DNA of 64,000 nucleotides from Paenibacillus sp. NAIST15-1 (lineage in GTDB: Bacteria; Bacillota; Bacilli; Paenibacillales; Paenibacillaceae): assembly GCF_001894745.1 (NCBI RefSeq), contig NZ_BBYF01000022.1, positions 25,131-89,130 on the forward strand, in the 5' to 3' direction. Under the pieces are notes generated by a model. That model made no database searches. It saw nothing but the letters and a program-made list of their open reading frames with translations, and was not told where the DNA came from. Positions within the stretch are counted from its first letter, which is position 1. Every line of letters begins with the position of its first letter. Below, piece by piece: positions 7,834-17,224 of the stretch. A program made the translations under genes and the position numbers.

Positions 7834-9273
7834 ATGAGATCGTTTGAACTGCTGTTAGTCGTCATTCATGTTTTATTGCTTGGTTGGCTGCTATTTGCAA
7901 GGAACAAGACAAAGCAGATACTATTCATTAGTTTCTGCACATCTGCCATATTCGTGCTGCTGCATGGACTTATCGAAGGGCTGCGTTGGCAGATGGTTCC
8001 GGTCTATGTGATAACGTTTCTGCCGATCTGTAACCTTGCAGCACGATATCTGTTCAGATCGAAGGAAGAGAAGGAAAAGAAGTCCATAGTTCAGCAAATT
8101 CTCGTGGCTATGCTGGCAGTGCTGTATTCCCTTATCACTGTGTTTCTGCCTCTCTTGTTCCCGGTGTTCACATTCGAGGATCCTACAGGTCCGTATAAGA
8201 TTGGGACAGTAACGTATGATTGGAAGGATGAGCGGCGTGAAGAAACACTTACCCCAGCAAAGGGCGACAAGCGCGAACTGATGGTGCAAATTTGGTATCC
8301 AGCTAGTTCGAGTGCACAGGGGAAAACCGCACCTTATGTACCTAATCCAGATGTGTTCGTAAATGCGTACAGCCAAACTTTCGATATGCCTAAAATGTTT
8401 TTTACAAGCATGAAATTCGTCAAGACACATGCGATCGAAAATGCCGAGATATCCGGTAAAGAAGCTGCTTACCCAGTACTGCTGTTTTCTCATGGAATGG
8501 GTGGGCATAAGAGCCATAACACCTTCCAGATCGAACAATTGGTCAGTTATGGGTATATCGTTGTGGGTATTGATCACACGTATAATAGCATTGCATCGGT
8601 GTTCGATGATGGCCGCGTTGCGAATTTTATTCCCCAGGATCCGTCAGTTGAGCACTTGGATGAACTGAACAAGGTATGGGTGGAGGATGCCAAATTTGTA
8701 CTCAATCAAGTGGGGAAGCTGGCGCAGGGCGATCCAGACCATCGCTTTACAGGAAGAATGGATTTGAAGAACGTCGGTATGTTCGGTCATTCCTACGGTG
8801 GAGCAACCAGTGTTCAAATGCTGATGTCAGACGCAAGAATTAAGGCAGCTATTAATTTGGACGGCGGCTTATTTGGTCAGCTCCGGATTCCGGACGGCGG
8901 GGTGAAGAAGCCGTTGTTGATGATGAGTGCGGATAGAACGCTTGCCGGTGCAAACCAGCTAGCAGCTGCCCAAGGCACAACGAGAAAAGCTTTATACAAG
9001 TACTTCGGTGACATATTTGAACGATATAAGCATGTTGCAGAGGGAGGAAACTACTGGATGAAAATTAAAAACATGGATCACTTAGCCTTCTGCGACTTCT
9101 ATCTGCTATCGCCTCTACTCGAGAAGGCTGAAGGGGTAAATTTACGCCCTGTACATCGCCTCATTAATGAATACTCGCTTGATTTCTTTAACCATTACTT
9201 AAAGGGGCAACCTTTCGAGAAGATGGAACAAAATCTTGGGGACAATCCGGAATTTACACTGGAGAGAGGCTAA
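7834..9273 (+). CDS. PAF-acetylhydrolase-like alpha/beta hydrolase with N-terminal membrane domain
   Basis: A 479-residue protein from ATG 7834 (GGGAGGGTTCAATTCTT). Residues 1-110 contain about four membrane helices. A hydrolase domain then begins with DPTGPYKIGT, a segment typical of platelet-activating-factor acetylhydrolase II-like proteins. LLFSHGMGGHKS gives the oxyanion strand, GHSYGG places the nucleophile near Ser320, and an Asp (MMSADRT) and a late His (KNMDHLAFCDF) complete the triad. The family releases short acyl groups from phospholipids or other esters. The membrane domain would place the catalytic part at the outer face. It stands alone between a reductase and an acetyltransferase on the same strand. 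Confidence 0.83.
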   Translation: MRSFELLLVVIHVLLLGWLLFARNKTKQILFISFCTSAIFVLLHGLIEGLRWQMVPVYVITFLPICNLAARYLFRSKEEKEKKSIVQQILVAMLAVLYSLITVFLPLLFPVFTFEDPTGPYKIGTVTYDWKDERREETLTPAKGDKRELMVQIWYPASSSAQGKTAPYVPNPDVFVNAYSQTFDMPKMFFTSMKFVKTHAIENAEISGKEAAYPVLLFSHGMGGHKSHNTFQIEQLVSYGYIVVGIDHTYNSIASVFDDGRVANFIPQDPSVEHLDELNKVWVEDAKFVLNQVGKLAQGDPDHRFTGRMDLKNVGMFGHSYGGATSVQMLMSDARIKAAINLDGGLFGQLRIPDGGVKKPLLMMSADRTLAGANQLAAAQGTTRKALYKYFGDIFERYKHVAEGGNYWMKIKNMDHLAFCDFYLLSPLLEKAEGVNLRPVHRLINEYSLDFFNHYLKGQPFEKMEQNLGDNPEFTLERG

Positions 9274-9547
9274 GAACAACTAAAGCGGTATGTATGAACA
9301 AGATGATGGAGAAGTAATTTCCATGAGGGGATTTCCTTTTACAGGGCTACGTTTTTTTTCCAGTGTAAGGATAAGAAACCAAAGGTTCTTCATTAATTTA
9401 CCAAATATAAAGGGCGTGATATAATCCATGATTAGGGAAGGAATGAGAACGATGTAGTTGTCGAGAAGAATACGGTTGAACCGCGCTCAAGATCTCCCCC
9501 CTCGTATGAGGGAACAAGTGAACATCACATATTGAGGGGGAGCGAAT

Positions 9548-10099
9548 ATGGTATTTCATATTTGGGAAGGAAAAAAAGTAAGATTGCGCGCCATAGTCTC
9601 AAGCGATTGGGAGAAATTCCACAACAATGACTATGATACGGAAACTGCCCGATTATGCGATGAGGTTCATTTTCCAAGATCCGAAGAGGGTGCCCGAATA
9701 TGGACAGACCAGCGGGCAGCTGCAGTGCCGGAAGGTGATCAATTTCGGTTTGCCATTGAGACGATTGCGGGTAAAATGGTAGGCGGAATGAACACGCATG
9801 GCGTAGATAAGCGGAATGGCACGTTCAAGTACGGCGTATCGATCTTCCGAGAACATTGGCGTAAGGGCTATGCATCGGATGCAATCCAGGTATTGCTCCG
9901 CTACTATTTCGAAGAGCTGCGCTATCATAAGGTGATTGCGCATGTATATGCGTACAACGAGGCATCAATCGCGCTGCACGAGCGCCTAGGGTTCCAACAG
10001 GAAGGGAGACTGAGAGATATGGTCTTTACGAAGGGGAAGTATCACGATGAACTCATTTATGGCTTAGTGCGCAGTGAATACGATGCGATGCAGGAATGA
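9548..10099 (+). CDS. GNAT family N-acetyltransferase (RimJ/RimL-like)
   Basis: A 183-residue protein from ATG 9548 after GGGGGAGCGAAT. The layout is that of the Acetyltransf_3 group: KVRLRAIVSSDWEKF at the start, the acetyl-CoA pyrophosphate loop near FREHWRKGYASDAIQVLLRY, and the C-terminal motif VYAYNEASIALHERLGFQQEGRLRD. These enzymes transfer acetyl from acetyl-CoA to protein N-termini, polyamines, amino acids or drugs; the acceptor is not apparent. A shared terminator separates it from the convergent CoA-disulfide reductase gene. Confidence 0.87.
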   Translation: MVFHIWEGKKVRLRAIVSSDWEKFHNNDYDTETARLCDEVHFPRSEEGARIWTDQRAAAVPEGDQFRFAIETIAGKMVGGMNTHGVDKRNGTFKYGVSIFREHWRKGYASDAIQVLLRYYFEELRYHKVIAHVYAYNEASIALHERLGFQQEGRLRDMVFTKGKYHDELIYGLVRSEYDAMQE

Positions 10100-10137
10100 A
10101 CTTGGTCACTGTATAGATGCAATTCAAGATAAATAGG

Positions 10138-10185
10138 AAAGCCATAGAATGTCCGCTTGTGGAAGGCAGCGCTCTATGGCTTTTT
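10138..10185. terminator. Intrinsic terminator between convergent genes
   Basis: AAAGCCATAGA (10138-10148) pairs with TCTATGGCTTT (10173-10183) followed by Ts. It probably stops the acetyltransferase mRNA. Confidence 0.8.
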
Positions 10186-10203
10186 GATGTTGTGTATTTA
10201 TTT

Positions 10204-12684
10204 TTAAATAAACAAATTAATGCCTGATTGATCAGCCTTGCCTAAATAGTAGCCTACGCCGCCGATGGTAACGCCGTCGATAAGCTCCTCATGGGCAATG
10301 CCCATGACGTCCATCGACATCTGGCAGGCAACGATTTCGACACCCTGCTGGATCGCAGACTCAATCAACTCTTCTAGTGAAGATACATTGTTATTGTTCA
10401 TCACTGAGCGAATCATTTTTGGCCCGATGCCCATCATGTTCATCTTCGACAACCCCAGCTTCTTGCTTCCTCGTGGCATCATCGCACCGAACATTTTGCC
10501 GATGAAGCTCTTGTTGACGGGAACCTTGTTCGGCTTGCGCAAAATATTCAGACCCCAGAAGGTGAAGAACAGAGTCACTTTCTTTCCCGAAGCAGCAGCT
10601 CCGTTCGCAATAATGAAGGAGGCGATTGCTTTATCGAGATCGCCGCTGAACACGACCATGGTACTGCGATCCGATGATACACTGCGATTGTCTGCCTGTT
10701 GCAAATCCTCCGCGGAGGTAGGCGGCAGCTTGCGTATATGGGCTTCAATCGTCCCATCCGTGTGTTTCTGCACATGCAGCAGCTCCTGCTTGCTCATGCC
10801 CACCCAAGCTTGAATATCCTCATAGAAGCCGGGATCGGATGCATTTACTTTCAGCACTTGACCTTCCTGCATCACATCCATCTGCTGCTTGACTTGCATG
10901 AGCGGCCCTGGGCAGCATAATCCACATGCGTCCAAGGTACGATCGAAGGAATACTGCGTATCTTTCAGTTCGTTGCTCTCTTTTACTGGATTGCCAGACG
11001 TGTCTTGGTCAGGCCTAGCAGGCGGCGTAACCTGTCCGGGGGTATATTGTGCATGCTGGTATGTCTTATATCCACCCGTTAAGTTCTTCACCTTGAAGCC
11101 ATGCTGACTTAGGATGCGTGACGCCGTATAACCGCGCAAACCAACTTGGCAGTATACCCAGATTTCCTTCTCCCGATCGAGCTCATTCAGACGGCTTCTT
11201 AGCTCATCTACAGGAATAGACAGGGAGTTAGGAATATGACCGTTCTGATGCTCCATATCCGTACGCACGTCAACAAGCATCGTAGCTTGTGGGTCGCGCT
11301 GTTCCAGATCGGCAGGCGTAAACGCGTTCACAGCTCCTGTCCATATATTCTCGGCAGTATACCCGGCCATGTTCACGGGATCTTTGGCGGAAGAATACGG
11401 TGGTGCATAGGACAATTCAAGCTCCGTAAGATCGGTGACGGTGCCGCCTAAGCGTATAACCGTAGCAATGACGTCCATCCGTTTGTCCACGCCGTCATAG
11501 CCGACAATCTGGCTGCCTAGTACGTTGCCTTCCTCATTAAAGATCAGCTTTATTGTCATTGGCTTGGCACCTGGATAGTACCCGGCATGGGAATTTGGAT
11601 GCACATAAGTTACCTTGTACGGCAAACCTAATCGTTGCAATGTTTTTTCGTTATTCCCTGTTGCAGCACCCGTTAATCCGAACACCTTCAGGATAGATGT
11701 GCCTTGCGAGCCTTTATAGGCAGTGCCAATTCCGCTCACATTGTCTGCTGCGATACGCCCTTGCTTGTTGGCTGGCCCTGCAAGCGGGATCGCTGTCTTC
11801 GTCCCATTGACGAAATCGACAACCTCAACCGCGTCTCCTACAGCATAAACGTCTTCTACATTAGTCTGCAAATAATCATTCACAATGATGTGACCTCGTG
11901 GCCCTAGCTCAATACCGCTGTCTCGAATAAAGCCCGTGTCAGGTGCTACCCCGATTGCGAGAATGACCATGTCGCTTGTGAGCACTTTGCCACTGGCCAG
12001 TTGTGTTTCAATCCCGCTGTTCGTATCACGGAATGATTGAACGCGGTCATTCACAATAATGGATGTACCGTGCTGCTCCATCTCCTTAGACAGAATACCG
12101 GACATTTCTGTGTCAAATGGAGCAAGAATCGCTGGTCCAGCTTCCACTAACGTGACATCCAGCCCAATTTCACGCAAATTCTCGGCCATCTCTACCCCGA
12201 TGAACCCACCGCCAATGACGACAGCAGAACGTGCGCCTTCTTCTGTGACGCGCGTCTTCACGTGATCCGTATCCGGAATGTTGCGAAGCGTATAAATTCG
12301 CTCGCTCTCAATACCGGGAAGCGGCGGACGTACCGGCTTCGCACCAGGGGACAGAATTAGGGAATCATACGATTCTTCGTACTCCCCTATCTCTTTGCTG
12401 CGTACCCGTACCTTTTTTGCTTGCGTATCAATGCCGATGACTTCGCTGTGCACGCGCACATCGATATTGAACCGGCGGTGCATTGCTTCTGGTGTTTGTA
12501 CGAACAGCTTGTTGCGGTCTTGAATCGTATCTCCAATATAGTAGGGAAGCCCGCAGTTGGCGAATGATACATAAGCATCTCTCTCGAACATGACGATGTG
12601 GGCATCCTCATCCAGTCTGCGCAGACGTGCTGCGGCAGAAGCCCCTCCAGCTACTCCTCCAACGATCAGTACCTTTTTGCTCAT
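10204..12684 (-). CDS. CoA-disulfide reductase / rhodanese / TusA-like / DsrE-like fusion
   Basis: An 826-residue, four-part sulfur-handling protein. Residues 1-450 are a flavoprotein pyridine-nucleotide-disulfide reductase of the single-cysteine CoA-disulfide/persulfide reductase type (VGGVAGGASAAAR near the N-terminus, SFANCGLPYYIG with redox Cys44, a second NAD(P)H Rossmann VVIGGGFIGVE at 156-166, VYAVGDAVE FAD motif). Residues about 455-550 are a rhodanese with loop CQVGLRG (Cys512). Residues 582-655 are TusA-like (CPGP at 591-594). Residues 674-826 are a DsrE/DsrE2-like domain with Cys787 in ACQMSMDVMG. The cysteines suggest a sulfane-sulfur relay coupled to NAD(P)H reduction. It starts at ATG 12684, overlapping the stop of the ArsR gene (ATGA), so the two are translationally coupled. 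Confidence 0.93.
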   Translation of the reverse strand: MSKKVLIVGGVAGGASAAARLRRLDEDAHIVMFERDAYVSFANCGLPYYIGDTIQDRNKLFVQTPEAMHRRFNIDVRVHSEVIGIDTQAKKVRVRSKEIGEYEESYDSLILSPGAKPVRPPLPGIESERIYTLRNIPDTDHVKTRVTEEGARSAVVIGGGFIGVEMAENLREIGLDVTLVEAGPAILAPFDTEMSGILSKEMEQHGTSIIVNDRVQSFRDTNSGIETQLASGKVLTSDMVILAIGVAPDTGFIRDSGIELGPRGHIIVNDYLQTNVEDVYAVGDAVEVVDFVNGTKTAIPLAGPANKQGRIAADNVSGIGTAYKGSQGTSILKVFGLTGAATGNNEKTLQRLGLPYKVTYVHPNSHAGYYPGAKPMTIKLIFNEEGNVLGSQIVGYDGVDKRMDVIATVIRLGGTVTDLTELELSYAPPYSSAKDPVNMAGYTAENIWTGAVNAFTPADLEQRDPQATMLVDVRTDMEHQNGHIPNSLSIPVDELRSRLNELDREKEIWVYCQVGLRGYTASRILSQHGFKVKNLTGGYKTYQHAQYTPGQVTPPARPDQDTSGNPVKESNELKDTQYSFDRTLDACGLCCPGPLMQVKQQMDVMQEGQVLKVNASDPGFYEDIQAWVGMSKQELLHVQKHTDGTIEAHIRKLPPTSAEDLQQADNRSVSSDRSTMVVFSGDLDKAIASFIIANGAAASGKKVTLFFTFWGLNILRKPNKVPVNKSFIGKMFGAMMPRGSKKLGLSKMNMMGIGPKMIRSVMNNNNVSSLEELIESAIQQGVEIVACQMSMDVMGIAHEELIDGVTIGGVGYYLGKADQSGINLFI

Positions 12685-12971
12685 GATGTCTCCTCCCCGA
12701 AAAATGCTTCAACGAGCTGTTTTACCTTCTCGTTCTCTACCCGATAGTTCACTTCTAGGCCGTTGCGATGTGTGGCTACAATGCCCATGCTGCGCAGCTT
12801 CTGCAGGTGTTGGGATACCGTCGATTGCGGCAAGCCTAGGCAGTCCTGCATGAAGGATACATTGCAGCTTCCCTTATCCAGCAGCCCCTTCACGATACAG
12901 AGGCGAACAGGATGTGCCAGAGCTTTTAACAGCTCGGCAGTATCATTAAAACGTTCATAGTCGTTATTCAT
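12681..12971 (-). CDS. ArsR/SmtB family repressor of the sulfur-reductase operon
   Basis: A 96-residue winged-helix protein from ATG 12971 preceded by AAAGGAGACATG. The ArsR signature is clear: LLKALAHPVRLCIVKGLLDKG, then LGLPQSTVSQHLQKLRSMGI as the recognition helix. Cysteines lie at about 28 (RLCIV), 36 (GSCNV) and 43 (QDCLG). The family includes metal sensors and the sulfide/persulfide sensors BigR and SqrR, which use paired cysteines. Because the downstream overlapping gene is a persulfide-reductase fusion, sensing of reactive sulfur is the simplest inference. An inverted repeat at 13055-13074 upstream is a likely autoregulatory site. Confidence 0.9.
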   Translation of the reverse strand: MNNDYERFNDTAELLKALAHPVRLCIVKGLLDKGSCNVSFMQDCLGLPQSTVSQHLQKLRSMGIVATHRNGLEVNYRVENEKVKQLVEAFFGEETS

Positions 12972-13054
12972 ATCATGTCTCCTTTGATTTATAGGAAAGT
13001 GAAAAGATGGAATGGTTCATTTTGTACATGAACTCATGCACTTAATAAATCGCT

Positions 13055-13074
13055 ATATCGTTATATTACGATAT
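13055..13074. promoter_or_regulatory. Candidate ArsR-type operator
   Basis: ATATCGT (13055-13061) and ACGATAT (13068-13074) are perfect inverted 7-mers with a 6-bp AT spacer, about 84 bp upstream of the ArsR start codon. The AT-rich 20-bp dyad is the size and type expected for an ArsR/SmtB dimer. Confidence 0.6.
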
Positions 13075-13230
13075 TAATATATAAGGGAAATAAAATCAAC
13101 AGAAGAAGTTGAAACTAATAAATGGAAAGGGAGGTGTCGGATTCAGCGTTATATTGTGCAGAAGGTGACAGCCTTACCCGAACAGGTATGCTAGAATGGA
13201 CATAAATACTAAAATAATGTGGTGATAACG

Positions 13231-13977
13231 ATGCAATTAAACGATATTGAACATAACATACGAGTGATCCGTGAGCGTATCGAGCAGGCATGCAAGCGCA
13301 GTGGGCGCAATCCCGAGGAAGTGAAGCTGATGCTCGTTACGAAGACAGTTCCGGTTGAACGAATTCAGATGGCATTAGATGCAGGGGAGAACTTAATTGG
13401 GGAAAATAAAGTGCAGGAAGGGCTGCAGAAGCGGGAGCCGCTTACTTCGGCTAATCCATCGCTAGACTTTCACTTTATCGGCCATCTGCAAACAAACAAG
13501 GTCAAGGATGTTCTTAAATTCGCAACATGCGTTCAATCCGTCGATCGCATAAAGCTGGCAACGGCACTCCATGAGCGGCTGCAGAAGGAAGGTCGCACAA
13601 TGGATGTCCTTATCCAAGTGAATACGTCGTATGAGGATAGCAAGTTCGGTGCTGCCCCAGAGGATGCACTCGCATTAATTCAAGAGGTAGCCAAGTTGGA
13701 CACGCTCCGCATTAAGGGGCTCATGACAATTGGGCTGTTCACTGACGATCAAGATAAGGTGCGCAAATGCTTCAAGCTGCTGCAAAATATCCGTCGTGAA
13801 GCAGAGGAGCTTGCATTGCCGAATGTCAGCATGGAAGTTATGTCGATGGGGATGTCCGGAGACTTCGAGACGGCAATCGAGGAGGGCTCGACACTGGTGC
13901 GGGTTGGGTCGGCAATTTTCGGCAAACGTATTTATCCAGATAGTCATTATTGGAATGAAAACTCGAAATCCGAATAA
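13231..13977 (+). CDS. YggS/PROSC family PLP homeostasis protein
   Basis: I place the start at ATG 13231 with GGTGATAACG in front, rather than the GTG codons at 13219 and 13222; this gives 248 residues. The PLP-binding lysine lies in VKLMLVTKTVP. LIGENKVQEGLQKR, FHFIGHLQTNKVKDVL, IQVNTSYEDSKFG and SMGMSGDFETAIEEGSTLVR followed by VGSAIFG are conserved throughout the family. YggS-type proteins bind pyridoxal phosphate without known catalysis and buffer PLP and amino acid pools. In many Firmicutes the gene sits in the sepF/ylm division cluster; here it stands alone, so it may be a second copy. It ends at a strong terminator. Confidence 0.92.
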   Translation: MQLNDIEHNIRVIRERIEQACKRSGRNPEEVKLMLVTKTVPVERIQMALDAGENLIGENKVQEGLQKREPLTSANPSLDFHFIGHLQTNKVKDVLKFATCVQSVDRIKLATALHERLQKEGRTMDVLIQVNTSYEDSKFGAAPEDALALIQEVAKLDTLRIKGLMTIGLFTDDQDKVRKCFKLLQNIRREAEELALPNVSMEVMSMGMSGDFETAIEEGSTLVRVGSAIFGKRIYPDSHYWNENSKSE

Positions 13978-13998
13978 ATGTATGAAATAAGGATGGAA

Positions 13999-14026
13999 GG
14001 AGAGAGCAGTGGGGCTCTCTCCTTTT
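13999..14026 (+). terminator. Intrinsic terminator after the YggS-type gene
   Basis: GGAGAGAGC (13999-14007) pairs with GCTCTCTCC (14014-14022) followed by TTTT. Confidence 0.8.
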
Positions 14027-15172
14027 CTATTTTGAAGTTTCAACGGGTAATGTAACTTCGAGCTCGGGGATATATTTGATGAGTGGTTGGCCGTCTGCTC
14101 CAAGCTTGAATTGGGATTTATCATGCTCGTTGATAAGACTTATATAAGGTTTGATCGTAATAGACGTAGGAATAGGGTCGTACGGCTGATAAAGCAAATT
14201 GAACAGGATCGTTTTCCCGTTATCCTCATGTAGTCCTGAACCGTTTAGCAATTTGACTGTGCGCCCCTTATCATCGTAGATTTCGAATCCAAACGGCAGA
14301 TCGTTGGCCGTAAGCGGATCGTCTTTCGATATTTCCAGCCTTGCAGCAAGACTCGTCGTAATCGGCGTCAATTCTACTTTATTGTACTTGATGGTGAATG
14401 GACTGCTAGATTTCGAAATGTTTGGCTTCATGACGACTGAATCATTTGTTTGCATGGAAACGGGAATCGTCATTTGATAGGGCTCCTGTATGTCTGACAC
14501 GGTAAGCTTTACCGTTAAATCGAACTTGTCGGGCAAGGATATTCCTTCTTGATTTCGCATATCAGAGAACATAAGGATTGCCGAATTTTCATTTTCCCCT
14601 GGGACAGTAATGATGCCAACCGAGTGCTGGTTGTATGCATAGTCGGCAATACTTTTTCCATCAATAAGGAGTTGAATATCACTCAAAGATTCCATCAAGG
14701 TATTGCGGCTACTGTTTTCCTGCAACCCCGATAGGCCCGATCGTTCAATGCCAACTGCCACTCGTACTCCGTCATAGGCTGCTGCCGGAATCGAAAGTGT
14801 TAGACCATGATGGGTCACGCTCTGCCCGGATGAGGTGACAAGTCCTTTTTCGTCGGCCGCCTGCAGACCTAAATCTCCCGCAAAACGAAAAAGACTGCTC
14901 ACGCCCGGCACATGTCTCATTGACTCGGCTACCGTGGGAGACAGAAAGGAGCCCCCTATTAATAAGACGAATGCTGCGGCTGCTGCAGCAATCGATGTGA
15001 CAATGGAACGAACTGCTGTACTACGACGTGTTGTACGTGAGGCATCAACAAATAGAGACCCAGTGTCCAATCGGCTCATAATTTGCCCCGTAAAATCAGG
15101 ATTTGTCGGCGTCTGGCGAATCCATGCCTCTAATTGTTCACTATCTACACCGTTACGATGGCTTGATGACAT
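14027..15172 (-). CDS. Putative membrane anti-sigma protein, DUF4179-type
   Basis: The start is ATG 15172, chosen because AAGGAGGT lies 9 nt upstream; this gives about 381 residues. The N-terminal 50 residues are cytoplasmic. One membrane helix follows (about 58-80, IVTSIAAAAAAFVLLIGGSF), then PTVAESMRHVPGVSSLFRFA and a roughly 280-residue extracytoplasmic region. This is the plan of DUF4179-type proteins paired with ECF sigma factors, which probably act as anti-sigma factors. The reading frame overlaps the upstream sigma gene (ends 15153) by 20 bp, a strong sign of coupled translation and joint function. Confidence 0.8.
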   Translation of the reverse strand: MSSSHRNGVDSEQLEAWIRQTPTNPDFTGQIMSRLDTGSLFVDASRTTRRSTAVRSIVTSIAAAAAAFVLLIGGSFLSPTVAESMRHVPGVSSLFRFAGDLGLQAADEKGLVTSSGQSVTHHGLTLSIPAAAYDGVRVAVGIERSGLSGLQENSSRNTLMESLSDIQLLIDGKSIADYAYNQHSVGIITVPGENENSAILMFSDMRNQEGISLPDKFDLTVKLTVSDIQEPYQMTIPVSMQTNDSVVMKPNISKSSSPFTIKYNKVELTPITTSLAARLEISKDDPLTANDLPFGFEIYDDKGRTVKLLNGSGLHEDNGKTILFNLLYQPYDPIPTSITIKPYISLINEHDKSQFKLGADGQPLIKYIPELEVTLPVETSK

Positions 15173-15737
15173 GCTTATGAAGACCTCCTTCCTCTGTGAA
15201 TGGATTGGCTTGATAGCGAAGCAGCTTTTTCCGCAAACGTTCATATTTTTTGCGAATTGTCGATGGCTTTAAATCCATAATCTCGCTAATTTCATCGAAG
15301 CTATATTCTTCCACGGCCCTTAACAACAAAATATGCCGCTCTTCTGCAGAAAGCTTGTCCAGCAATTGATAAACCAGATCTTCATACGGAAGTTCTTGAT
15401 CATTGATTTGATCTCGTTTCAGCAGGAACAGTATTTTTCGGAGCCTGCTTCTACGGTTCAAAATATCCAAGCAATAATTGTAGGCGATCTTATATATCCA
15501 GGCTGAAAAAGATACCTGAGGCTCGAAAAGGTGTATACGTTGAAAGCCTTTAATAAATATGTCCTGAACAGCGTCCTCGGCTTCTTCCTTGCTGCCCAAC
15601 AAATAGTAGCAATATAAATAAATTTGTTTCTGAAATCGATGGATGATAAAGGTGTACGCTTCTTTATCTCCGCACTTGACTTGAGCAATGGCATGTTCTA
15701 AAGTCCCAACAGTTTGATATTCTGAGCTGGATGGCAT
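15153..15737 (-). CDS. ECF RNA polymerase sigma factor
   Basis: A 194-residue protein from ATG 15737 (AAGGAGG about 12 nt upstream). Region 2 is EEAEDAVQDIFIKGFQRIHL and SFSAWIYKIAYNYCLDILNR. Region 4 is DKLSAEERHILLLRAVEEYS followed by FDEISEIMDLKPSTIRKKYE. It overlaps the downstream DUF4179-type membrane protein, forming a sigma/anti-sigma pair likely to respond to an envelope signal. A solute-binding lipoprotein gene on the same strand reads from 17197 to 15833 and ends 96 bp upstream of the sigma start, but is probably a separate unit. The target promoters cannot be identified here. Confidence 0.92.
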   Translation of the reverse strand: MPSSSEYQTVGTLEHAIAQVKCGDKEAYTFIIHRFQKQIYLYCYYLLGSKEEAEDAVQDIFIKGFQRIHLFEPQVSFSAWIYKIAYNYCLDILNRRSRLRKILFLLKRDQINDQELPYEDLVYQLLDKLSAEERHILLLRAVEEYSFDEISEIMDLKPSTIRKKYERLRKKLLRYQANPFTEEGGLHKHVIKPS

Positions 15738-15832
15738 AGCCGTATGGATCCTCCTTTCATACAGCCCGGCTTAATAACACCTTTTTATTGTATAACTTCA
15801 CTTTCGGGTGATAAGAGCACTTTTTTAGTACA

Positions 15833-17197
15833 TTATTTTTCGGCTTTTTTGCTTTTTGCTTTTTGCAGTGCTTCTTGTCCCTTCACTTCCAACACGGCTA
15901 TCGCTTCCTCGACGGTCTGCTTATCATCAATAATCGCTTGCAGTTCCTCTGATAAGACAGGTTGGAATAATTGATTGAACTCTTTAGAAGCGGCTGTACT
16001 GCCTAGAGATTCCTCAAAAGAAGGCGTTGTTTTGGGAGTAAGCAGATAGAAAGGTTCCGTGCTTTTGCCTTCAATATCTTTGAGCACACCAGGGCGTGCA
16101 GGCAATTTTCCATTTGCCGTCCGTGAAGCGGCCGAAGCCATGTCCGCGCTATTTACGAACTTGACGAACTCCCAGGCCGCCTGCTTATTTGGTGAATCTC
16201 CGGCTACCGCATAAATTTCCGAGACATGTACATTTGCCGATTCATCTGGGGAGGAAGGGTCAACAGGCATGGTGACGATATCCCATTCGAACGATTTCGA
16301 TGCACTGTCGAAGAGAGCTCGTGCTTTCAATTCTTTTGCAAGCCAAGGCCCATTAATTGTCATCGTAGCCTGACCTCTATAAAAGGCTTCGGCCTTCTCC
16401 TCACTATTTTGATTTGAAGCCTGCAGGTAGATAAATTTACCGCGTACGGCATTTGTTACGAGTTTGATTGCTTCTTTCCAACCGTCTGAGTTGATAAGCA
16501 GCCTGTCTGCCTTTGCATCGAGTAATCGTAACCCGGAGGAAGACGCGATCTCCTGTAACATCTGCTCCACACCGTAGTCCTGATATAATCCAACTATTTT
16601 CTTTTCGCCAGTGCCCGTGTTAGTGAATCTTCTCGACAGTTCAAACAATTGCTTCCAGGTCATCTTGTTCGTCGGCATATCAATATGATGCTGCTTGAAC
16701 AAATCGCGGTTGAAATATAGGACATCCGCATAAAAAGACGGAGCTAATCCGTATAACTTGCCGTCTCCTTTATCTCTAATCATGTCGATAAGTCCGGGAG
16801 AAATTGAGTCGATATCGAACTTGTCTTTCGCAATCATACCTTCGACGTCGTACAGCCGTCCCTGCCGCGCATAATCTTCGAACAAATTCTCGTTTAGTAG
16901 CAGCACATCAGGTTTATGTACCTCAATTAATTTCTTTAATTCTGTATTGTAGTCCCAAGTGCCATTTTGTTCGCGATCTGCGAGGGCGTTATTCATGTTG
17001 ATAACATCGAATTCGATTTTTGGGTACTTCATCTTGAAGAGATTCCCGTAATCGTTGTAGAACGACTGTTCATCATAGTACATGACCTTGATTTTTCCAC
17101 TTTCTAATCTCTCATTTTGTTCTTGTTCCCCGTAGCAACCACCTAGCAAAGACATGATCATGATCAGTGCAATTCCAAGCCGCCACTTCTTTTTCAT
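15833..17197 (-). CDS. Extracellular solute-binding lipoprotein (ABC sugar type, family 1)
   Basis: The start is ATG 17197 with AAAGGAGAGATAGC upstream, giving 454 residues. The N-terminus is a lipoprotein signal (MKKKWRLGIALIMIMSLLGGC, lipobox LLGGC), so the protein should be anchored outside the membrane. The body resembles MalE/UgpB-like substrate-binding proteins: ADVLYFNRDLFKQH, MTWKQLFELS, AEAFYRGQATMTINGPWLA and AWEFVKFVNSADMASAASRT. No permease or ATPase gene of the matching importer is adjacent, so it is an orphan that may use a transporter encoded elsewhere or act as a sensor. The ligand is probably a carbohydrate, by family only. Confidence 0.88.
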   Translation of the reverse strand: MKKKWRLGIALIMIMSLLGGCYGEQEQNERLESGKIKVMYYDEQSFYNDYGNLFKMKYPKIEFDVINMNNALADREQNGTWDYNTELKKLIEVHKPDVLLLNENLFEDYARQGRLYDVEGMIAKDKFDIDSISPGLIDMIRDKGDGKLYGLAPSFYADVLYFNRDLFKQHHIDMPTNKMTWKQLFELSRRFTNTGTGEKKIVGLYQDYGVEQMLQEIASSSGLRLLDAKADRLLINSDGWKEAIKLVTNAVRGKFIYLQASNQNSEEKAEAFYRGQATMTINGPWLAKELKARALFDSASKSFEWDIVTMPVDPSSPDESANVHVSEIYAVAGDSPNKQAAWEFVKFVNSADMASAASRTANGKLPARPGVLKDIEGKSTEPFYLLTPKTTPSFEESLGSTAASKEFNQLFQPVLSEELQAIIDDKQTVEEAIAVLEVKGQEALQKAKSKKAEK

Positions 17198-17224
17198 GCT
17201 ATCTCTCCTTTTCTGCCTATACAA

